A stretch of DNA of 64,000 bases from NCBI GenBank assembly GCA_026709625.1, contig JAPOSR010000019.1:1-64000 (forward strand), read 5' to 3'. How positions within the stretch are numbered: position 1 is the first letter of the stretch; every line of letters starts with the position of its first letter. Shown here one piece after another: positions 7,555 through 17,180 of the stretch. The position numbers and the translations under genes were made by a program. Source of the DNA: Chloroflexota bacterium (GTDB lineage: Bacteria; Chloroflexota; Anaerolineae; Aggregatilineales; Phototrophicaceae). A model generated the notes under the pieces. The model did no database searches. It saw only the letters and a program-made list of their open reading frames with translations, and was not told the DNA's origin.

Positions 7555-9567
7555 TCACGCTGGCGCATGAATCTGCCGTGCCAGCACGATCTCGCTTTGC
7601 GCTGCCGATTCCGCCGTTTCATACACGATGTCCCAGCGGGCGCTTTCGATGTAACACAGCGCTTCTGCCCCTTCGCGGCAATAGTAGAGTGTCAGCTCGG
7701 CTTGCAAGCTGCCTCCGGCCTCGCTAAATGTGATGGGCAAGCTGGTTATACGCTGCGCCACCACAATCTCTGCCAGCGCCTCGCCATCTTGCATAACCGC
7801 CAGTTGGCTATCGATGAGTGGATTGATCTTGAGATCGTCGGCAAAGCTCAGCTGCAGGCTCAGCGCGCCCTCGCCGACGGCGACCTGCTGCGCGTCCAGC
7901 CGGATTGGCTCATCATCGACCTGGTTCCCGCCCAGCAGGGTCAAGGACTCGGCGTCAATGACCAGCGCTTCTGGATTTGCAAAACGCAATGTGCCGACAG
8001 CGCCTTGTTCCAGGTCAATCGTGCGGATGACATGGTTGTTGGTATCGGCGATGTACAAGATGCCTTCCGCAAGGCTCAATCCGCCGGGCTCGTCAAATTC
8101 TGCCTGGCTGGCGGGGCCATCGGCATATCCGCCGCTGCCGCCCAGCCCAGCCAGCGTCTGCGTGGCGGTTTCGCCGGACGGGATGATCTTGATGCGGCTG
8201 TTGTAAGTATCGGCGATATACAATGTGCCATCGGGCGCGCCCTCGATGCCCAAGGCATGCTGCAAGCGATTCTCGCCCAGAGCGCCGTCTATGTCGCCGA
8301 AGTCGAAGAGGCTGTTTGCGGTGGTGCCGGCAACCACGCTGACCAGGTCATTCGCAAAGTCGGCCAAGCGGATGGCGCTGCTTTCGCTGTCGGCGAAGTA
8401 TAGCTTGCCCGCGCCGGCATAATAGAGACCGCTGGGCTGGGCAAGCTCGCTGTCTGCCAGGCTGACGCCATTCAGATTGGCTTCGCGCCCGTTGCCGACC
8501 GACGGGAAAAGCCGATTGGCGGCTGGCTCATAGATATAAAGCTGGTGCGTTCCAGCCATGGCGATGTGCAGCCGTCCCGCATCGTCCAGTTCGACATCCC
8601 ATGGGCTGCGCAGCGAGACGCCCAGCGGATTGGAGATGTCTTGCCCAAAAGGCAGGCGGCTGATGCCCATGCTGCCATTGCCAGCCAGCGTCATGACCTC
8701 GCGCGCGGCCAGATCGGCCAGACGGATGGCATGGTTGTTGACATCGGCGATATAGAGCCAGTCGCCATCCAGCGCCATGCCCTGCGGCTTGTCGAAGCGC
8801 GCCTCGTCAAATGTGCCGCCCGTGAATCCACGCGCGCCAGAGCCGATGATGTCCAGCACTTCATGCGTGTCCATATCGACGATGACGATGCGATTGTGGC
8901 TGCTGTCGGCGATGAAAAGACGGCTGCTGGCGGCATCAGCCAGAACCTTGCCCGGAAAGAGCAGCGGCGTGCCGGGGTCGCTCGCGCCTTCCAGAGCCAG
9001 CTGCAAGGGACTGCGGTCGATCAACGATTCGTCCAGCCCGTCGAAATACTCGATCATGCCGGTGAGGTAGGTGTCAAAAGCCTCGAATGGAATCTCGCCC
9101 GCCTGGCGGACGACCAGCTTGCCGCGCGGATTGATGATGGCGACGGTGGGCCAGGCATTCACGCCATAGCTGCGCCAGATGACGAACTCGTTGTCGTTGA
9201 CGACCGGGTGATGCACCGCATAGCGCTGGACGATCTGGCGCAGATTCTCGGTCTGCCCTTCGTTTTCGAACTTGGCGGAATGCACGCCGATGACCACCAC
9301 CTCATCAGCGAATTTGGTCTCTATCCGCTCCAGCACCGGGATAATATGCAGGCAGTTGACACAGCCATAGGTCCAAAAGTCGAGGATGACGATCTTGCCC
9401 TGCAAGCCAGCCATGGTCAGCGGCTCGTCGACATTAATCCAATCCAGACCGGGCGCAAATTCGGGAGCGGGGAACTCATTTTCGTACAGTTCTTCGGGCG
9501 TGCGCTGCGCCTGCGCAAAAAATGTCAGCAGCAGCAAGATCAGCGCGGTCACTGTCCATTTCTTCAT
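7555..9567 (-). CDS. Secreted thioredoxin-fold / NHL-repeat protein (NHLRC2-like)
   Basis: 670 residues from ATG 9567, which has a perfect AGGAGG six bases upstream. Residues 1-20 are a signal peptide (hydrophobic run to AQAQ). A thioredoxin/TlpA-like domain follows with the redox motif C69-VN-C72 and the cis-proline region NAWPTVAII. From about residue 200 on there are five or six NHL beta-propeller blades (for example NRIVIVDMDTHEV, WLYIADVNNHAIRLADL, LYIADTYNSRIKII). The order thioredoxin then NHL propeller is that of eukaryotic NHLRC2 and bacterial homologues. A C-terminal strand-rich domain of about 120 residues with cysteines (YYCREGAEALCYIE) completes it. Likely extracytoplasmic; role unknown. 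Confidence 0.9.
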   Translation of the reverse strand: MKKWTVTALILLLLTFFAQAQRTPEELYENEFPAPEFAPGLDWINVDEPLTMAGLQGKIVILDFWTYGCVNCLHIIPVLERIETKFADEVVVIGVHSAKFENEGQTENLRQIVQRYAVHHPVVNDNEFVIWRSYGVNAWPTVAIINPRGKLVVRQAGEIPFEAFDTYLTGMIEYFDGLDESLIDRSPLQLALEGASDPGTPLLFPGKVLADAASSRLFIADSSHNRIVIVDMDTHEVLDIIGSGARGFTGGTFDEARFDKPQGMALDGDWLYIADVNNHAIRLADLAAREVMTLAGNGSMGISRLPFGQDISNPLGVSLRSPWDVELDDAGRLHIAMAGTHQLYIYEPAANRLFPSVGNGREANLNGVSLADSELAQPSGLYYAGAGKLYFADSESSAIRLADFANDLVSVVAGTTANSLFDFGDIDGALGENRLQHALGIEGAPDGTLYIADTYNSRIKIIPSGETATQTLAGLGGSGGYADGPASQAEFDEPGGLSLAEGILYIADTNNHVIRTIDLEQGAVGTLRFANPEALVIDAESLTLLGGNQVDDEPIRLDAQQVAVGEGALSLQLSFADDLKINPLIDSQLAVMQDGEALAEIVVAQRITSLPITFSEAGGSLQAELTLYYCREGAEALCYIESARWDIVYETAESAAQSEIVLARQIHAPA

Positions 9568-9586
9568 GGCAATCCTCCTGAACAAG

Positions 9587-9615
9587 AAAAAAGAGCATAC
9601 AAGTTATGCTCTTTT
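9587..9615 (-). terminator. Rho-independent-type terminator
   Basis: On the minus strand the sequence forms an 11-bp perfect stem (AAAAGAGCATA / TATGCTCTTTT) with a 5-base loop, continued by TTCTTG, giving a run of six T at the end of the stem. It sits about 75 bases downstream of the TPR gene stop at 9689 and just before the RBS of the next minus-strand gene. It therefore separates the two transcription units. The stem is A/T-rich, so termination strength is uncertain. Confidence 0.65.
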
Positions 9616-9688
9616 CGTTAGCGATTGCGCCCAGCTTAGACGGCATTGCTAAAGCGGGGCTAACGAGTTTCTTGCCAAAGTCTTACGC

Positions 9689-10993
9689 CTACTCAGTGCG
9701 CAGACGCTGCATCAGCGCAGAACGGTTGGAGCTGGCGCAGGGGTCGAGGCTGTCGTTCGCGAGGATGCGGTCGAATTGCGCCAAGGCGTAGCGGGTGTCG
9801 CCCAGCTGCCAAGCAACCATGCCCAGCTCGCAGCGCATATAGCTGCGCGTCGGATCGAGCGCCAAGCCACGCTCAAGGGCAGCGAGCGCCTGGGTCCATG
9901 CTTCTATGCGCAGGTATTGGCGCGCGTGATAGAAATAGTCGTCCACCACCAGCGGCACATACATAGCGAGCAGCTTTTCGACAGTGTCGAGGCGGCCGGC
10001 GATTGCGCAGTCATCGTCCGGCTGATGATCCAGGATGCGCTCGAATTCACGCAAAGCCCGTCCATAATTCGACCAGTCGCTGAAGATCTTCGCGAGCTCG
10101 CAACGCGCCTGACTATGCGCCGAGTCAAGAGCCAGCGCTTCGACCAAGGTGTTGGCGGCGGCGAAGAGCTTCCCCGCGTCCCGGTAGCCCAAGGCGCGGG
10201 TGACGATTGCCTGGGCGGGCGAGGCGGCTTGGGGCGCGGGCGCGGCTTTCTGCACAGTGGCATTGGCTGCGCGATGCAGTGCCCGGCGGTTTTCGCTGGC
10301 GCAGATATTGCTAGGGTCGCGTGAAATCACATGGTCGAATTGCGCAAGCGCCGCGTCGTCATCGCCCAGCGCCTGATACATCGAACCCAGACGGCAGCGC
10401 AAATCATCGTGATAGGGCTGCAGCTCCAGAGCGCGCTCCAGCGACTTTGCCGCTCGCTGCCATTCGCCGCGCTTGCTGAACCAGTCTGCGAAGTCGATGT
10501 AATCCGCAAAATCCAGACCAAGTTCCTGGCTGGCTTGCGGCGGCGGCTGGATGACCAGCCAGGTTATTTGCGAAAGCGAATGGGCGGGTTGGGCGATGGC
10601 TGGCGCGACTTCATATGGCCTCAGCCAGTCGGGCATGATGAATCCGCGTTGGACGGGCGCTGTATCGGTCGAGTCGGCGCGTTCGAAAGATGCCTCGACA
10701 GTACGCGCGCTGCTGCTGCGCCCCGTCGGCTCCGCAGACCAGGCCGTGGGCGCGCTAACGATGTCTTCGCGCAGGTTTTCGATCAAGACTGGAATGATCG
10801 CATGGTCGGGATCGTCCGCGAGCGCGCAGTTGTAATGGCGCAGGGCGCGCGTGTAATCGCCCATATCGTGCAGCTGGACGGCGCGGGCATAGTGAGAGAT
10901 ATTTGCGGCACAGTCGGCATCGGCAAGCGCAAGTGGGGCTACGCTGAGGATTAAAATGAGGCTGAGCAGTATGAGCGCGAGTCGCTTGACCAT
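9689..10993 (-). CDS. Secreted TPR-repeat protein
   Basis: 434 residues from ATG 10993 (AAAGAAG purine stretch upstream). Residues 1-24 are a signal peptide ending LALADADC. The body is built of degenerate tetratricopeptide units, clearest at YTRALRHYNCALADDPDHA, WQRAAKSLERALELQPYHD and DAALAQFDHVISRDPS. A similar unit recurs at the C-terminus (YALAQFDRILANDSLDPC). Recurrent single cysteines near the ends of repeats (ADDPDH, SNICASENR, DPCASSNR) suggest one ancestral module duplicated three times. Probably a periplasmic or surface scaffold; partners unknown. Followed by a terminator at 9587-9615. Confidence 0.82.
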   Translation of the reverse strand: MVKRLALILLSLILILSVAPLALADADCAANISHYARAVQLHDMGDYTRALRHYNCALADDPDHAIIPVLIENLREDIVSAPTAWSAEPTGRSSSARTVEASFERADSTDTAPVQRGFIMPDWLRPYEVAPAIAQPAHSLSQITWLVIQPPPQASQELGLDFADYIDFADWFSKRGEWQRAAKSLERALELQPYHDDLRCRLGSMYQALGDDDAALAQFDHVISRDPSNICASENRRALHRAANATVQKAAPAPQAASPAQAIVTRALGYRDAGKLFAAANTLVEALALDSAHSQARCELAKIFSDWSNYGRALREFERILDHQPDDDCAIAGRLDTVEKLLAMYVPLVVDDYFYHARQYLRIEAWTQALAALERGLALDPTRSYMRCELGMVAWQLGDTRYALAQFDRILANDSLDPCASSNRSALMQRLRTE

Positions 10994-11085
10994 GAGCCAT
11001 CTTCTTTCGCCAGTCATCGATACACTCAATGGTAACGCGGAAGCCGGCGGCGGCGCAAGCGATTCGGCGAATTGGCAAAGCTCCC

Positions 11086-12987
11086 TCAGACCGATAAAAA
11101 TTCCTGAGTCAGCGGCGGGCGCGGCCGGCCATGCTGGTCGACCAGCCCATAGCCATTGTGCATGCCCTGCGACCAGGCGTACCAGATCATCACGGCGACG
11201 CGCCCCGGATACTGGCGCTTGAGATAGCGAATGAAATTAAGGGCATAGCGCGCGATATGCGCCGGGTTGTCACTGCCACGATCTAGCACGCCCCATTCGG
11301 TGATCCACAATGGCTTGTCTGGCATCACGCTGCTGTAAGCCCAGATCGATTCGTCAATATGCCCAAACATGGAGTAGTAGGGGTGGCCATTGACGCCGCG
11401 CCCATACGGATGAAAAGCCAAGCCGTCGGGTTTGGTGTCGGCGGGCAGCTCGCGCAGCATGGAGCGGGCATAGGCGCTGCCGCGGCCTGGTCCGCTGTTG
11501 AAACCCGCTGTGATGACCTGCACGCGGCTGTCGGCGCTGCGGATGGCGCGTTTGACATCGCGGAACATCAAGCCATAGTTGCGCGCGCGCAGCGGCACAG
11601 ACGCCACCCCGCTCAATGAATCTGGCTCGTTCCAGATCTGCCAGGCTGAGATCAGGTCGCGCCCAGCCCACTGCGCAGAAATGTCGTGCATCATATCGGC
11701 GAAGCGCGCAATCAGCCGTTGCCATTTAGCATCTGTCATCTGCTCCCAGGGCCAAAATTCATTCTTGCCTTCGCCATAAGTCTGGTGGCTGGTGGTGACG
11801 ACGATGCGATAGCCAGCGGCGCGATACTTCTCAAAAAGCGGCAGATACCGTTGCAAGGCGGCATGAATATCCTCTGAGCCGCGTCGATTGGACACATTGT
11901 AGCCAAAGCGCACCCAGCCCAGCCCGCCCAGTTTGGATGGGGCTGGCTTGCCGCGCGGATGAAAAATATCCAGATTGACCCCGACCGGGTTGATGCCGGG
12001 GAAGACCTCAGCGCCTTCGTGCTGGGCAGTCGCGCTCAGATACCAGGCAGCCGCATAGCCTTCTGTGCCATTGGCCGCGCGCACCTTCAGCCAACTGCCG
12101 TTTTCGCCGATCTTTTCCAGCGCCCTGCCATGATGCTCGCGCGGCTCGAGCAGCTGCCAGCTATAGGCGCGGCTGACGATGCTGGCATACAGGCTGGGCA
12201 GCGCGCGCAGGTTCAGGTTGTCGACAGTTGGCCGAACGCGAAACGCAGGGACATACAGAAATTCGCGCGGATTTAGCAGGTTGTCCAGCCCGCTCAGGCT
12301 GATTCCGCCCGATGGCGGCGTCTGCACAGTCAAAGCCAGGCGATCGCCTGCCGCCACGCCCAGCCGCTGCCCCGCTGCGACCGCTGCGCCTTTGCGAGCG
12401 CGCGCCTGCTGGATGCCGCTGTAGGTGGTGAGGTAACGCCGCCCCTCCACCAGCGATTCAATTTGGATTTTTTCGCCTGTAGAAACGACTGTTCCCGCCG
12501 CGCCACAGAGCACATCAGCGCCCGCTTGGCTGGCGACATCCAGGCTGGGGCGCAATGCGCCGGCTTCTTCATCGGCGTTGAAGCGTGCCAGCACTCGCAT
12601 CGGACGCGCGCTGGTGGGCCATTCCAGCACGAAGCGGTGAAAAAGATGTTGGGGTTCGCTTTCGCGCTCGCCATAGCGGTCTGTTTGTTTGATGCGCCGC
12701 TGCAGAACCGGCCGCAGCTTGGCTGGCGAAGCAGCCGCGATGACATCGACCATCACCACCGAGGGATAGACGCGCCGAATATGCGTCAAAGCCGAGTCAT
12801 TCCACCAGGTCAGAGGCGCTTCGACGGCTGTTACATTGCGAAAGCGGTTTAAGTTGTTGCCCGCTGGCGAGCGCACCACTGCCACGCGCGGAAAGATTTT
12901 CAGATACGGACCCAGCACAGCCAGCCACTCGTCAAAGTCGTGGTCGGGCAGGACAAATGCGTGCGAAATAGGGGGTTGCTTGGGCAT
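11086..12987 (-). CDS. Multidomain glycoside-hydrolase-like protein with SH3 module
   Basis: 633 residues from ATG 12987 (GAGGT upstream). In order: an N-terminal alpha/beta domain of about 150 residues; a segment with the glycine-spaced pattern of LytM/M23-like or biotinyl-like folds (VVSTGEKIQIESLVEGRRY to AVAAGQRLGVAAGDR) but without zinc ligands; an SH3b-like module (NLNLRALPSLYASIVSRAY to EGYAAAWYL); and a C-terminal (beta/alpha)8 domain. The barrel has a candidate acid/base Glu in QIWNEPDS and nucleophile Glu in WITEWGVLD, as in clan GH-A enzymes (GH39/GH5-like). No signal peptide is visible. Substrate unknown; cell-wall or polysaccharide targeting is suggested by the SH3 module. Confidence 0.75.
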   Translation of the reverse strand: MPKQPPISHAFVLPDHDFDEWLAVLGPYLKIFPRVAVVRSPAGNNLNRFRNVTAVEAPLTWWNDSALTHIRRVYPSVVMVDVIAAASPAKLRPVLQRRIKQTDRYGERESEPQHLFHRFVLEWPTSARPMRVLARFNADEEAGALRPSLDVASQAGADVLCGAAGTVVSTGEKIQIESLVEGRRYLTTYSGIQQARARKGAAVAAGQRLGVAAGDRLALTVQTPPSGGISLSGLDNLLNPREFLYVPAFRVRPTVDNLNLRALPSLYASIVSRAYSWQLLEPREHHGRALEKIGENGSWLKVRAANGTEGYAAAWYLSATAQHEGAEVFPGINPVGVNLDIFHPRGKPAPSKLGGLGWVRFGYNVSNRRGSEDIHAALQRYLPLFEKYRAAGYRIVVTTSHQTYGEGKNEFWPWEQMTDAKWQRLIARFADMMHDISAQWAGRDLISAWQIWNEPDSLSGVASVPLRARNYGLMFRDVKRAIRSADSRVQVITAGFNSGPGRGSAYARSMLRELPADTKPDGLAFHPYGRGVNGHPYYSMFGHIDESIWAYSSVMPDKPLWITEWGVLDRGSDNPAHIARYALNFIRYLKRQYPGRVAVMIWYAWSQGMHNGYGLVDQHGRPRPPLTQEFLSV

Positions 12988-13092
12988 GTGGCTAGACCTC
13001 GGCAAGCGCGCTTCAAGACCTTCATCCGCCTTTTTCGTAGCACAATCAAAAGCCTGCGCGGGCGAAGTATGGTCGCGCCGCCACAAGCCGCA

Positions 13093-13121
13093 TTGTCCTA
13101 TCCTGCGGCAAATGGCATACT
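13093..13121 (+). promoter_or_regulatory. Candidate promoter for the 13194 gene
   Basis: TTGTCC (-35-like, 4/6) and CATACT (-10-like, 4/6) are separated by 17 bases in the divergent gap between the glycosidase gene and the membrane-protein gene. The -10 lies within an ACTATAGT palindromic region that could also serve the opposite strand. Position and spacing are the only support. Confidence 0.35.
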
Positions 13122-13193
13122 ATAGTATAGGCTGTCATGCCGATGGAGGCGCGCTGGCAGGGACGGCATCCGGGTGATACAGGAGCGGCTGGC

Positions 13194-13826
13194 ATGGTGG
13201 TGGACAGAGAAAAGACGCTCAAGCTGATCATTGTCGTCTTGGCGACTCTGGCCGCCTTGGCCGTGATGAGCACCCTGGTGCAGTTAATCCAGACTGTGCT
13301 GCCCTTTCTGATCGTCGGCGCGGGGATTTATGTCGGTTATCGCTGGGCATTGAGCGATGCGCCAGCGCCAACAGCCGACGAGGTCGAAGAGCAGGCGCGC
13401 GGATTGTTCAGCCGCTTTCGCCGCACAAGGAAAACAGTCGAAACGACGATGAAAGTAGCGGATGTTGTGGACAACCTGGCCGCCAAACCCGCAGAGAAAC
13501 CCGCCGATGCCAAAGACGAAGCGCCCCCGCCGCGCGAACGCAAACGCCGTCGCCTGGGACGGTCGCAGCCAGCGGACGAATCGTCAGCCGCGCCAGCCAA
13601 GCCAGATGACCGCGCCGCGAAAGCCCGCCAAATGAAACAGGGGCTGGACAGCAACCCAGAGGGCGCAGTCGAATTCAAAGACAGCGATGTGGTTATCAGC
13701 GCGGCCGACATCGTACAGCCTGATTTATCGCGCTTGCAAGAAAAAGAAAAACAGCCCCCAGAAGTAACCAGCGATGTGCTTTCGCAGATTGAAGAAAGGC
13801 AGCGGCGCTTGCAGAGTGGCCGCTAG
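13194..13826 (+). CDS. Membrane-anchored hypothetical protein with charged C-terminal tail
   Basis: 210 residues from ATG 13194 with RBS AGGAGCGGC. Two adjacent hydrophobic segments (LIIVVLATLAALAVMSTLV and VLPFLIVGAGIYVGYRWAL) form a hairpin. They are followed by about 140 residues rich in Ala, Pro, Lys, Arg, Glu and Asp, including a basic patch (PRERKRRRLGRSQ) and a glutamate/glutamine-rich end. The tail is predicted disordered to helical. No family is recognised. It converges on the kinase gene with a 4-base overlap of stop regions. Confidence 0.72.
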   Translation: MVVDREKTLKLIIVVLATLAALAVMSTLVQLIQTVLPFLIVGAGIYVGYRWALSDAPAPTADEVEEQARGLFSRFRRTRKTVETTMKVADVVDNLAAKPAEKPADAKDEAPPPRERKRRRLGRSQPADESSAAPAKPDDRAAKARQMKQGLDSNPEGAVEFKDSDVVISAADIVQPDLSRLQEKEKQPPEVTSDVLSQIEERQRRLQSGR

Positions 13827-15331
13827 TCGCGCGCCATGGCTTGGTAAAGGGGGCGCAGCGCCTCGTAAAGCTGTGTGTAGCGCGTCAACTGCCGCCCATA
13901 CTGTTTGGCGCGGTCCTGGCGGGGGGTGAATGTCTTGCGCACGCGGATAAGTTGTTCGGCCGCTTCATGCAGGCTCGCATACACGCCCGTTGCCCAGCCG
14001 GCCAACATGGCCGCGCCCAGGCTGGCTGCTTCGGATGTATGCAGCGCCGAAACCGGGATTCCGCAGATATCAGCTTTCATCTGCATCCAGCGTTGACTGC
14101 GAGCGCCGCCGCCCACAGCCGTCAATTCGTTTATCTCCACGCCGATCTCCTTCAGTTTGCGCAGCCCCAGGGCTTGTTCAAAAGACAGCCCTTCCAATAT
14201 GGCGCGCACAATATCGGCGCGCTTGCTGTCGAAGCTCAATCCAAGCAGCGCGCCAGTCGCCGTCGCGTCGCTGTACAGAGTGCCGCTGCCGACAAAATAG
14301 GGCAGCAGCAGCAAATCGCCCGGCGCATCTGCGATCTGCTCGACAATGACATCATAGACATCGCGCCCGCTGCTGGTGGCTTCTGCGCGCTCGGCCGCCG
14401 CCAGCTCATCCCGATACCAGCGCAGCAGCCGCCCGCCCGTTTGGTTGCCGCTGAGCGCGATAAAACTGCCCGGCGCGGCATGTGGATAGCAAGACACATG
14501 ACAAGCCAGCATCTCGGGGCGCGGCGCATCGGTGACAGCGACCATGGCTTCCGTCGTGCCGATCGACAGCATCGCTCTGCCCGGCGCCAGCACGCCAGCC
14601 CCCAGCGCGCCAGCCGGTTGATCATGCCCGCCTGTCACGACTGTCACCGCAGCGCCGAATCCCAGGTCGTCCGCCAGCCGCCGCGGGATCTCGCCGATGA
14701 TCGTGCCGCTGGGCACAGGGGTCGCCAGCTGCTCGCGCCGCAGTCCGCCCGCTGCCAGCAGCTCGTCCGACCAGTCCAGGCGATGCACATCAAAGGCCAA
14801 GGTGCGCGCGGCCATGCTGTAGTCGATCGCCGGCTCCGCCCCCAGCCGATGAGCCACGAAATCGACATAACACAAGATCTTCCAGCTGTCGTCCAGCAGA
14901 TGCGGCATGTGGTCGCGCCACCACAGGACCTTGGGCACGGTGTAGATCGTATCCATGGGCTGGCCCGTGATGGCATAGATGCGCTCTGCGCCCAGCGCCG
15001 CCTCGAGCAGCGCGGTTTGGCTGGCGTTGCGGCGGTCGGAGCTGACAGGGCTGTTCGCCATTACGCTGCCATCGCGCGCGATCGGGATCATCGCTTCGCC
15101 TTGTGAAGACAGCGCCAGCGCCGACACGGGGTCTTTCTTAAGCTGGGCATTGACCTCGCGCAGGCAGTCGCAGACGAATGCCCAGACCTGCTCGGGGTCG
15201 AGCTCGTACCAGCCGGGCTGCGGGCTGAGCAGGGGATATTCGCGGGCGGCTTGCGCCAAGACAGTCCCGCTATGGTCAAAAACCACAACCTTGCAGCCGG
15301 TCGTGCCGACATCCACGCCCATCAAGCTCAT
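13823..15331 (-). CDS. FGGY-family carbohydrate kinase (xylulokinase-like)
   Basis: 502 residues. ATP-dependent phosphorylation of a ketose or sugar alcohol. The N-terminal phosphate motif is MGVDVGTTGCKVVVFD; the catalytic-aspartate region is VVTGGHDQPAGALGAGV; the C-terminal adenosine motif is TAVGGGARSQRWMQMKAD. It closes a minus-strand cassette of class II aldolase, solute-binding protein and two permeases, only three bases after the second permease. With a class II aldolase the expected logic is ketose to ketose-1-phosphate to dihydroxyacetone-phosphate plus an aldehyde, so fuculose-, rhamnulose- or xylulose-type substrates are all possible. I leave the symbol blank because family members are not separable by eye. 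Confidence 0.88.
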   Translation of the reverse strand: MSLMGVDVGTTGCKVVVFDHSGTVLAQAAREYPLLSPQPGWYELDPEQVWAFVCDCLREVNAQLKKDPVSALALSSQGEAMIPIARDGSVMANSPVSSDRRNASQTALLEAALGAERIYAITGQPMDTIYTVPKVLWWRDHMPHLLDDSWKILCYVDFVAHRLGAEPAIDYSMAARTLAFDVHRLDWSDELLAAGGLRREQLATPVPSGTIIGEIPRRLADDLGFGAAVTVVTGGHDQPAGALGAGVLAPGRAMLSIGTTEAMVAVTDAPRPEMLACHVSCYPHAAPGSFIALSGNQTGGRLLRWYRDELAAAERAEATSSGRDVYDVIVEQIADAPGDLLLLPYFVGSGTLYSDATATGALLGLSFDSKRADIVRAILEGLSFEQALGLRKLKEIGVEINELTAVGGGARSQRWMQMKADICGIPVSALHTSEAASLGAAMLAGWATGVYASLHEAAEQLIRVRKTFTPRQDRAKQYGRQLTRYTQLYEALRPLYQAMARD

Positions 15332-15334
15332 GCC

Positions 15335-16162
15335 TCACCCCCGTACCGCGCCGGCTGTCAAGCCGCTGACCATGAAACGCTGCATCAGATAGTACACCAC
15401 GATGACTGGCAACGTAATCAGCGTCAGGATGGCGAACATCGGTCCCGGGCGCATCATGAATTGTCCACTGTAGACCAGCGGCACCAGCGTCAGCGGCTTG
15501 GTTTCAACTGAATTCATCGTCACCAGCGCCAGGATGAATTCATTCCATGAAGTCATAAATTGCCAGATGATGACCACCGCCACAGCCGGCCCACTCACTG
15601 GCATCATGATGCGCCAGTAGATTCCGAAAGGCGTGCAGCCGTCCAGGATAGCCGCTTCTTCCAGCTCGCGCAGAAAACCCGCGAAGAAGCTGCGAAAAAT
15701 CACGATGGCGAAGGGCACGCCCAAAGCGGTATAGGGAAGAATCAAACCCAGGTAACTATCGAGCAAGCCCAGCGCCTTGTTGATCTGGAAGATCGGCACG
15801 ACCAGCGTGGGGATAGGCAGCATTAGTGTCATGATAAGCAAATAAAACCACAGATCGCGCGCGAAGAATGCAAGGCGCGCCAGGGCAAATGCCGCCAGCG
15901 AGCTGATCAGCACAACCAGCGCGACAGAGGGAATGGTGATGGCGAGGCTGTTGATGAAGTGCTGTAAAATGGGCGCGTCCAGAAAGACGGTCACATAATT
16001 CTGGATGCTGACGCCACGGATAAGCAGCCCGCCAAAACGTGGCGCGCGCTGGTCGGGCGGCATCAGCGAGACGACCAGCATCATAAGAATCGGCACCAGC
16101 CACAGCAGCGCCAGCAAGCTGACGAAGATGAAGCCGAGCGCTTTGGCTGTCCGGGCAGGCAT
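15335..16162 (-). CDS. Carbohydrate ABC transporter permease (MalG type)
   Basis: 275 residues with six hydrophobic segments. The EAA loop that contacts the ATPase is EEAAILDGCTPFGIYWRIMM. The C-terminus (MQRFMVSGLTAGAVRG) is the characteristic CUT1 MalG/LacG ending. It lies between the MalF-type permease (3-base gap) and the FGGY kinase (3-base gap), so the three are certainly one operon. Imports the sugar delivered by the binding protein at 17181. Confidence 0.93.
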   Translation of the reverse strand: MPARTAKALGFIFVSLLALLWLVPILMMLVVSLMPPDQRAPRFGGLLIRGVSIQNYVTVFLDAPILQHFINSLAITIPSVALVVLISSLAAFALARLAFFARDLWFYLLIMTLMLPIPTLVVPIFQINKALGLLDSYLGLILPYTALGVPFAIVIFRSFFAGFLRELEEAAILDGCTPFGIYWRIMMPVSGPAVAVVIIWQFMTSWNEFILALVTMNSVETKPLTLVPLVYSGQFMMRPGPMFAILTLITLPVIVVYYLMQRFMVSGLTAGAVRG

Positions 16163-16165
16163 GAA

Positions 16166-17068
16166 TCAACCCCCGATGGTGAAGCGCGAGCCCAAAACTC
16201 GCACCTGAAAGATGCTGGCACTCAAGGCGATTGCCAACAGCGCCACCGCCAGCGCCGAGGCATAGCCCATGCCCTGCAGGGTGAAGGCTTTTTGAAAGAT
16301 GTAGGTGGGCAGCATCTCTGTGGCATGGTTGGGTCCGCCCTTCGTCAGCATATAAACCAGCGCGAAGGTTTGCAACGTGCCGATGACGCCCAGCAGGATC
16401 AAAGTCTGGTGCACATGGCGCAACATAGGCAGGACGATATAGCGCGTTCGCTGCAGGCTCCCCGCGCCATCAACCTCAGCGGCGCTCAATACCTCGCGGG
16501 GCAAACTATTCAGTCCAGCCACATACATCAGCATGGAAAACCCTGTCCACTGCCAGACATTGACAGCGATGGCGGAGAAGATGGCGATCTTCGGGTCGGA
16601 CAAATAGGGCTGCATGAGGAAGCGCGCGCCGGTTTCCCAAGCCAAATCGGCCAACAATCCGCCAAAAGGCGCATAAATCCGCTGCCAGATGATGCCCAGC
16701 ACCACCGGCGATATGATTGCTGGCATAAAAAAGATGACGCGGAAGGCGTTTTGAAAGGGGATGCCCGAGGTCAACAGGCTGGCCAGCACAAAACCCAAAA
16801 TCATCTGCGGAAAGATGGTCAAGACTGTCCAATAAAGAGAATTGCGAATGGCGACTCGGAAGGCGCGGTCATCGGTCAGCATCTCGATGTAATTCTGCAA
16901 GCCGACATAGACTGCCTGGTTGATGCCATCCCACTCGTACAGGCTGGCCGCGAAGATGTAGAAAATGGGATAGATCACAAACACGCCGAAGAGAATCAGC
17001 GCTGGCACCATGAAGAGCAGCCCTTGATTGGCGATGAGCCATGTGCGAGGCATAACAGCGCGCTGCAC
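16166..17068 (-). CDS. Carbohydrate ABC transporter permease (MalF type)
   Basis: 300 residues if the GTG at 17068 is used, or 295 from the ATG at 17053; CAAGGCT just before the GTG slightly favours it. Six hydrophobic segments; the EAA loop is VLSAAEVDGAGSLQRTRYI. The LTKGGPNHATEMLPTYIF signature is typical of CUT1 MalF/UgpA proteins. It pairs with the MalG-type permease directly downstream. No ABC ATPase gene lies in the cassette, so a shared MsmK/UgpC-type ATPase encoded elsewhere is implied. Confidence 0.92.
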   Translation of the reverse strand: MQRAVMPRTWLIANQGLLFMVPALILFGVFVIYPIFYIFAASLYEWDGINQAVYVGLQNYIEMLTDDRAFRVAIRNSLYWTVLTIFPQMILGFVLASLLTSGIPFQNAFRVIFFMPAIISPVVLGIIWQRIYAPFGGLLADLAWETGARFLMQPYLSDPKIAIFSAIAVNVWQWTGFSMLMYVAGLNSLPREVLSAAEVDGAGSLQRTRYIVLPMLRHVHQTLILLGVIGTLQTFALVYMLTKGGPNHATEMLPTYIFQKAFTLQGMGYASALAVALLAIALSASIFQVRVLGSRFTIGG

Positions 17069-17180
17069 AGCCTTGACCTGCGTCAGTCTATGGGGCGGGA
17101 GTGGGAGCAGCTCAGACAGTCGTCTGCATTGGCGCTCTCGGCGCAGCAGCGGGCAACCCCGAGGGGCTGCCCCAACAAAT

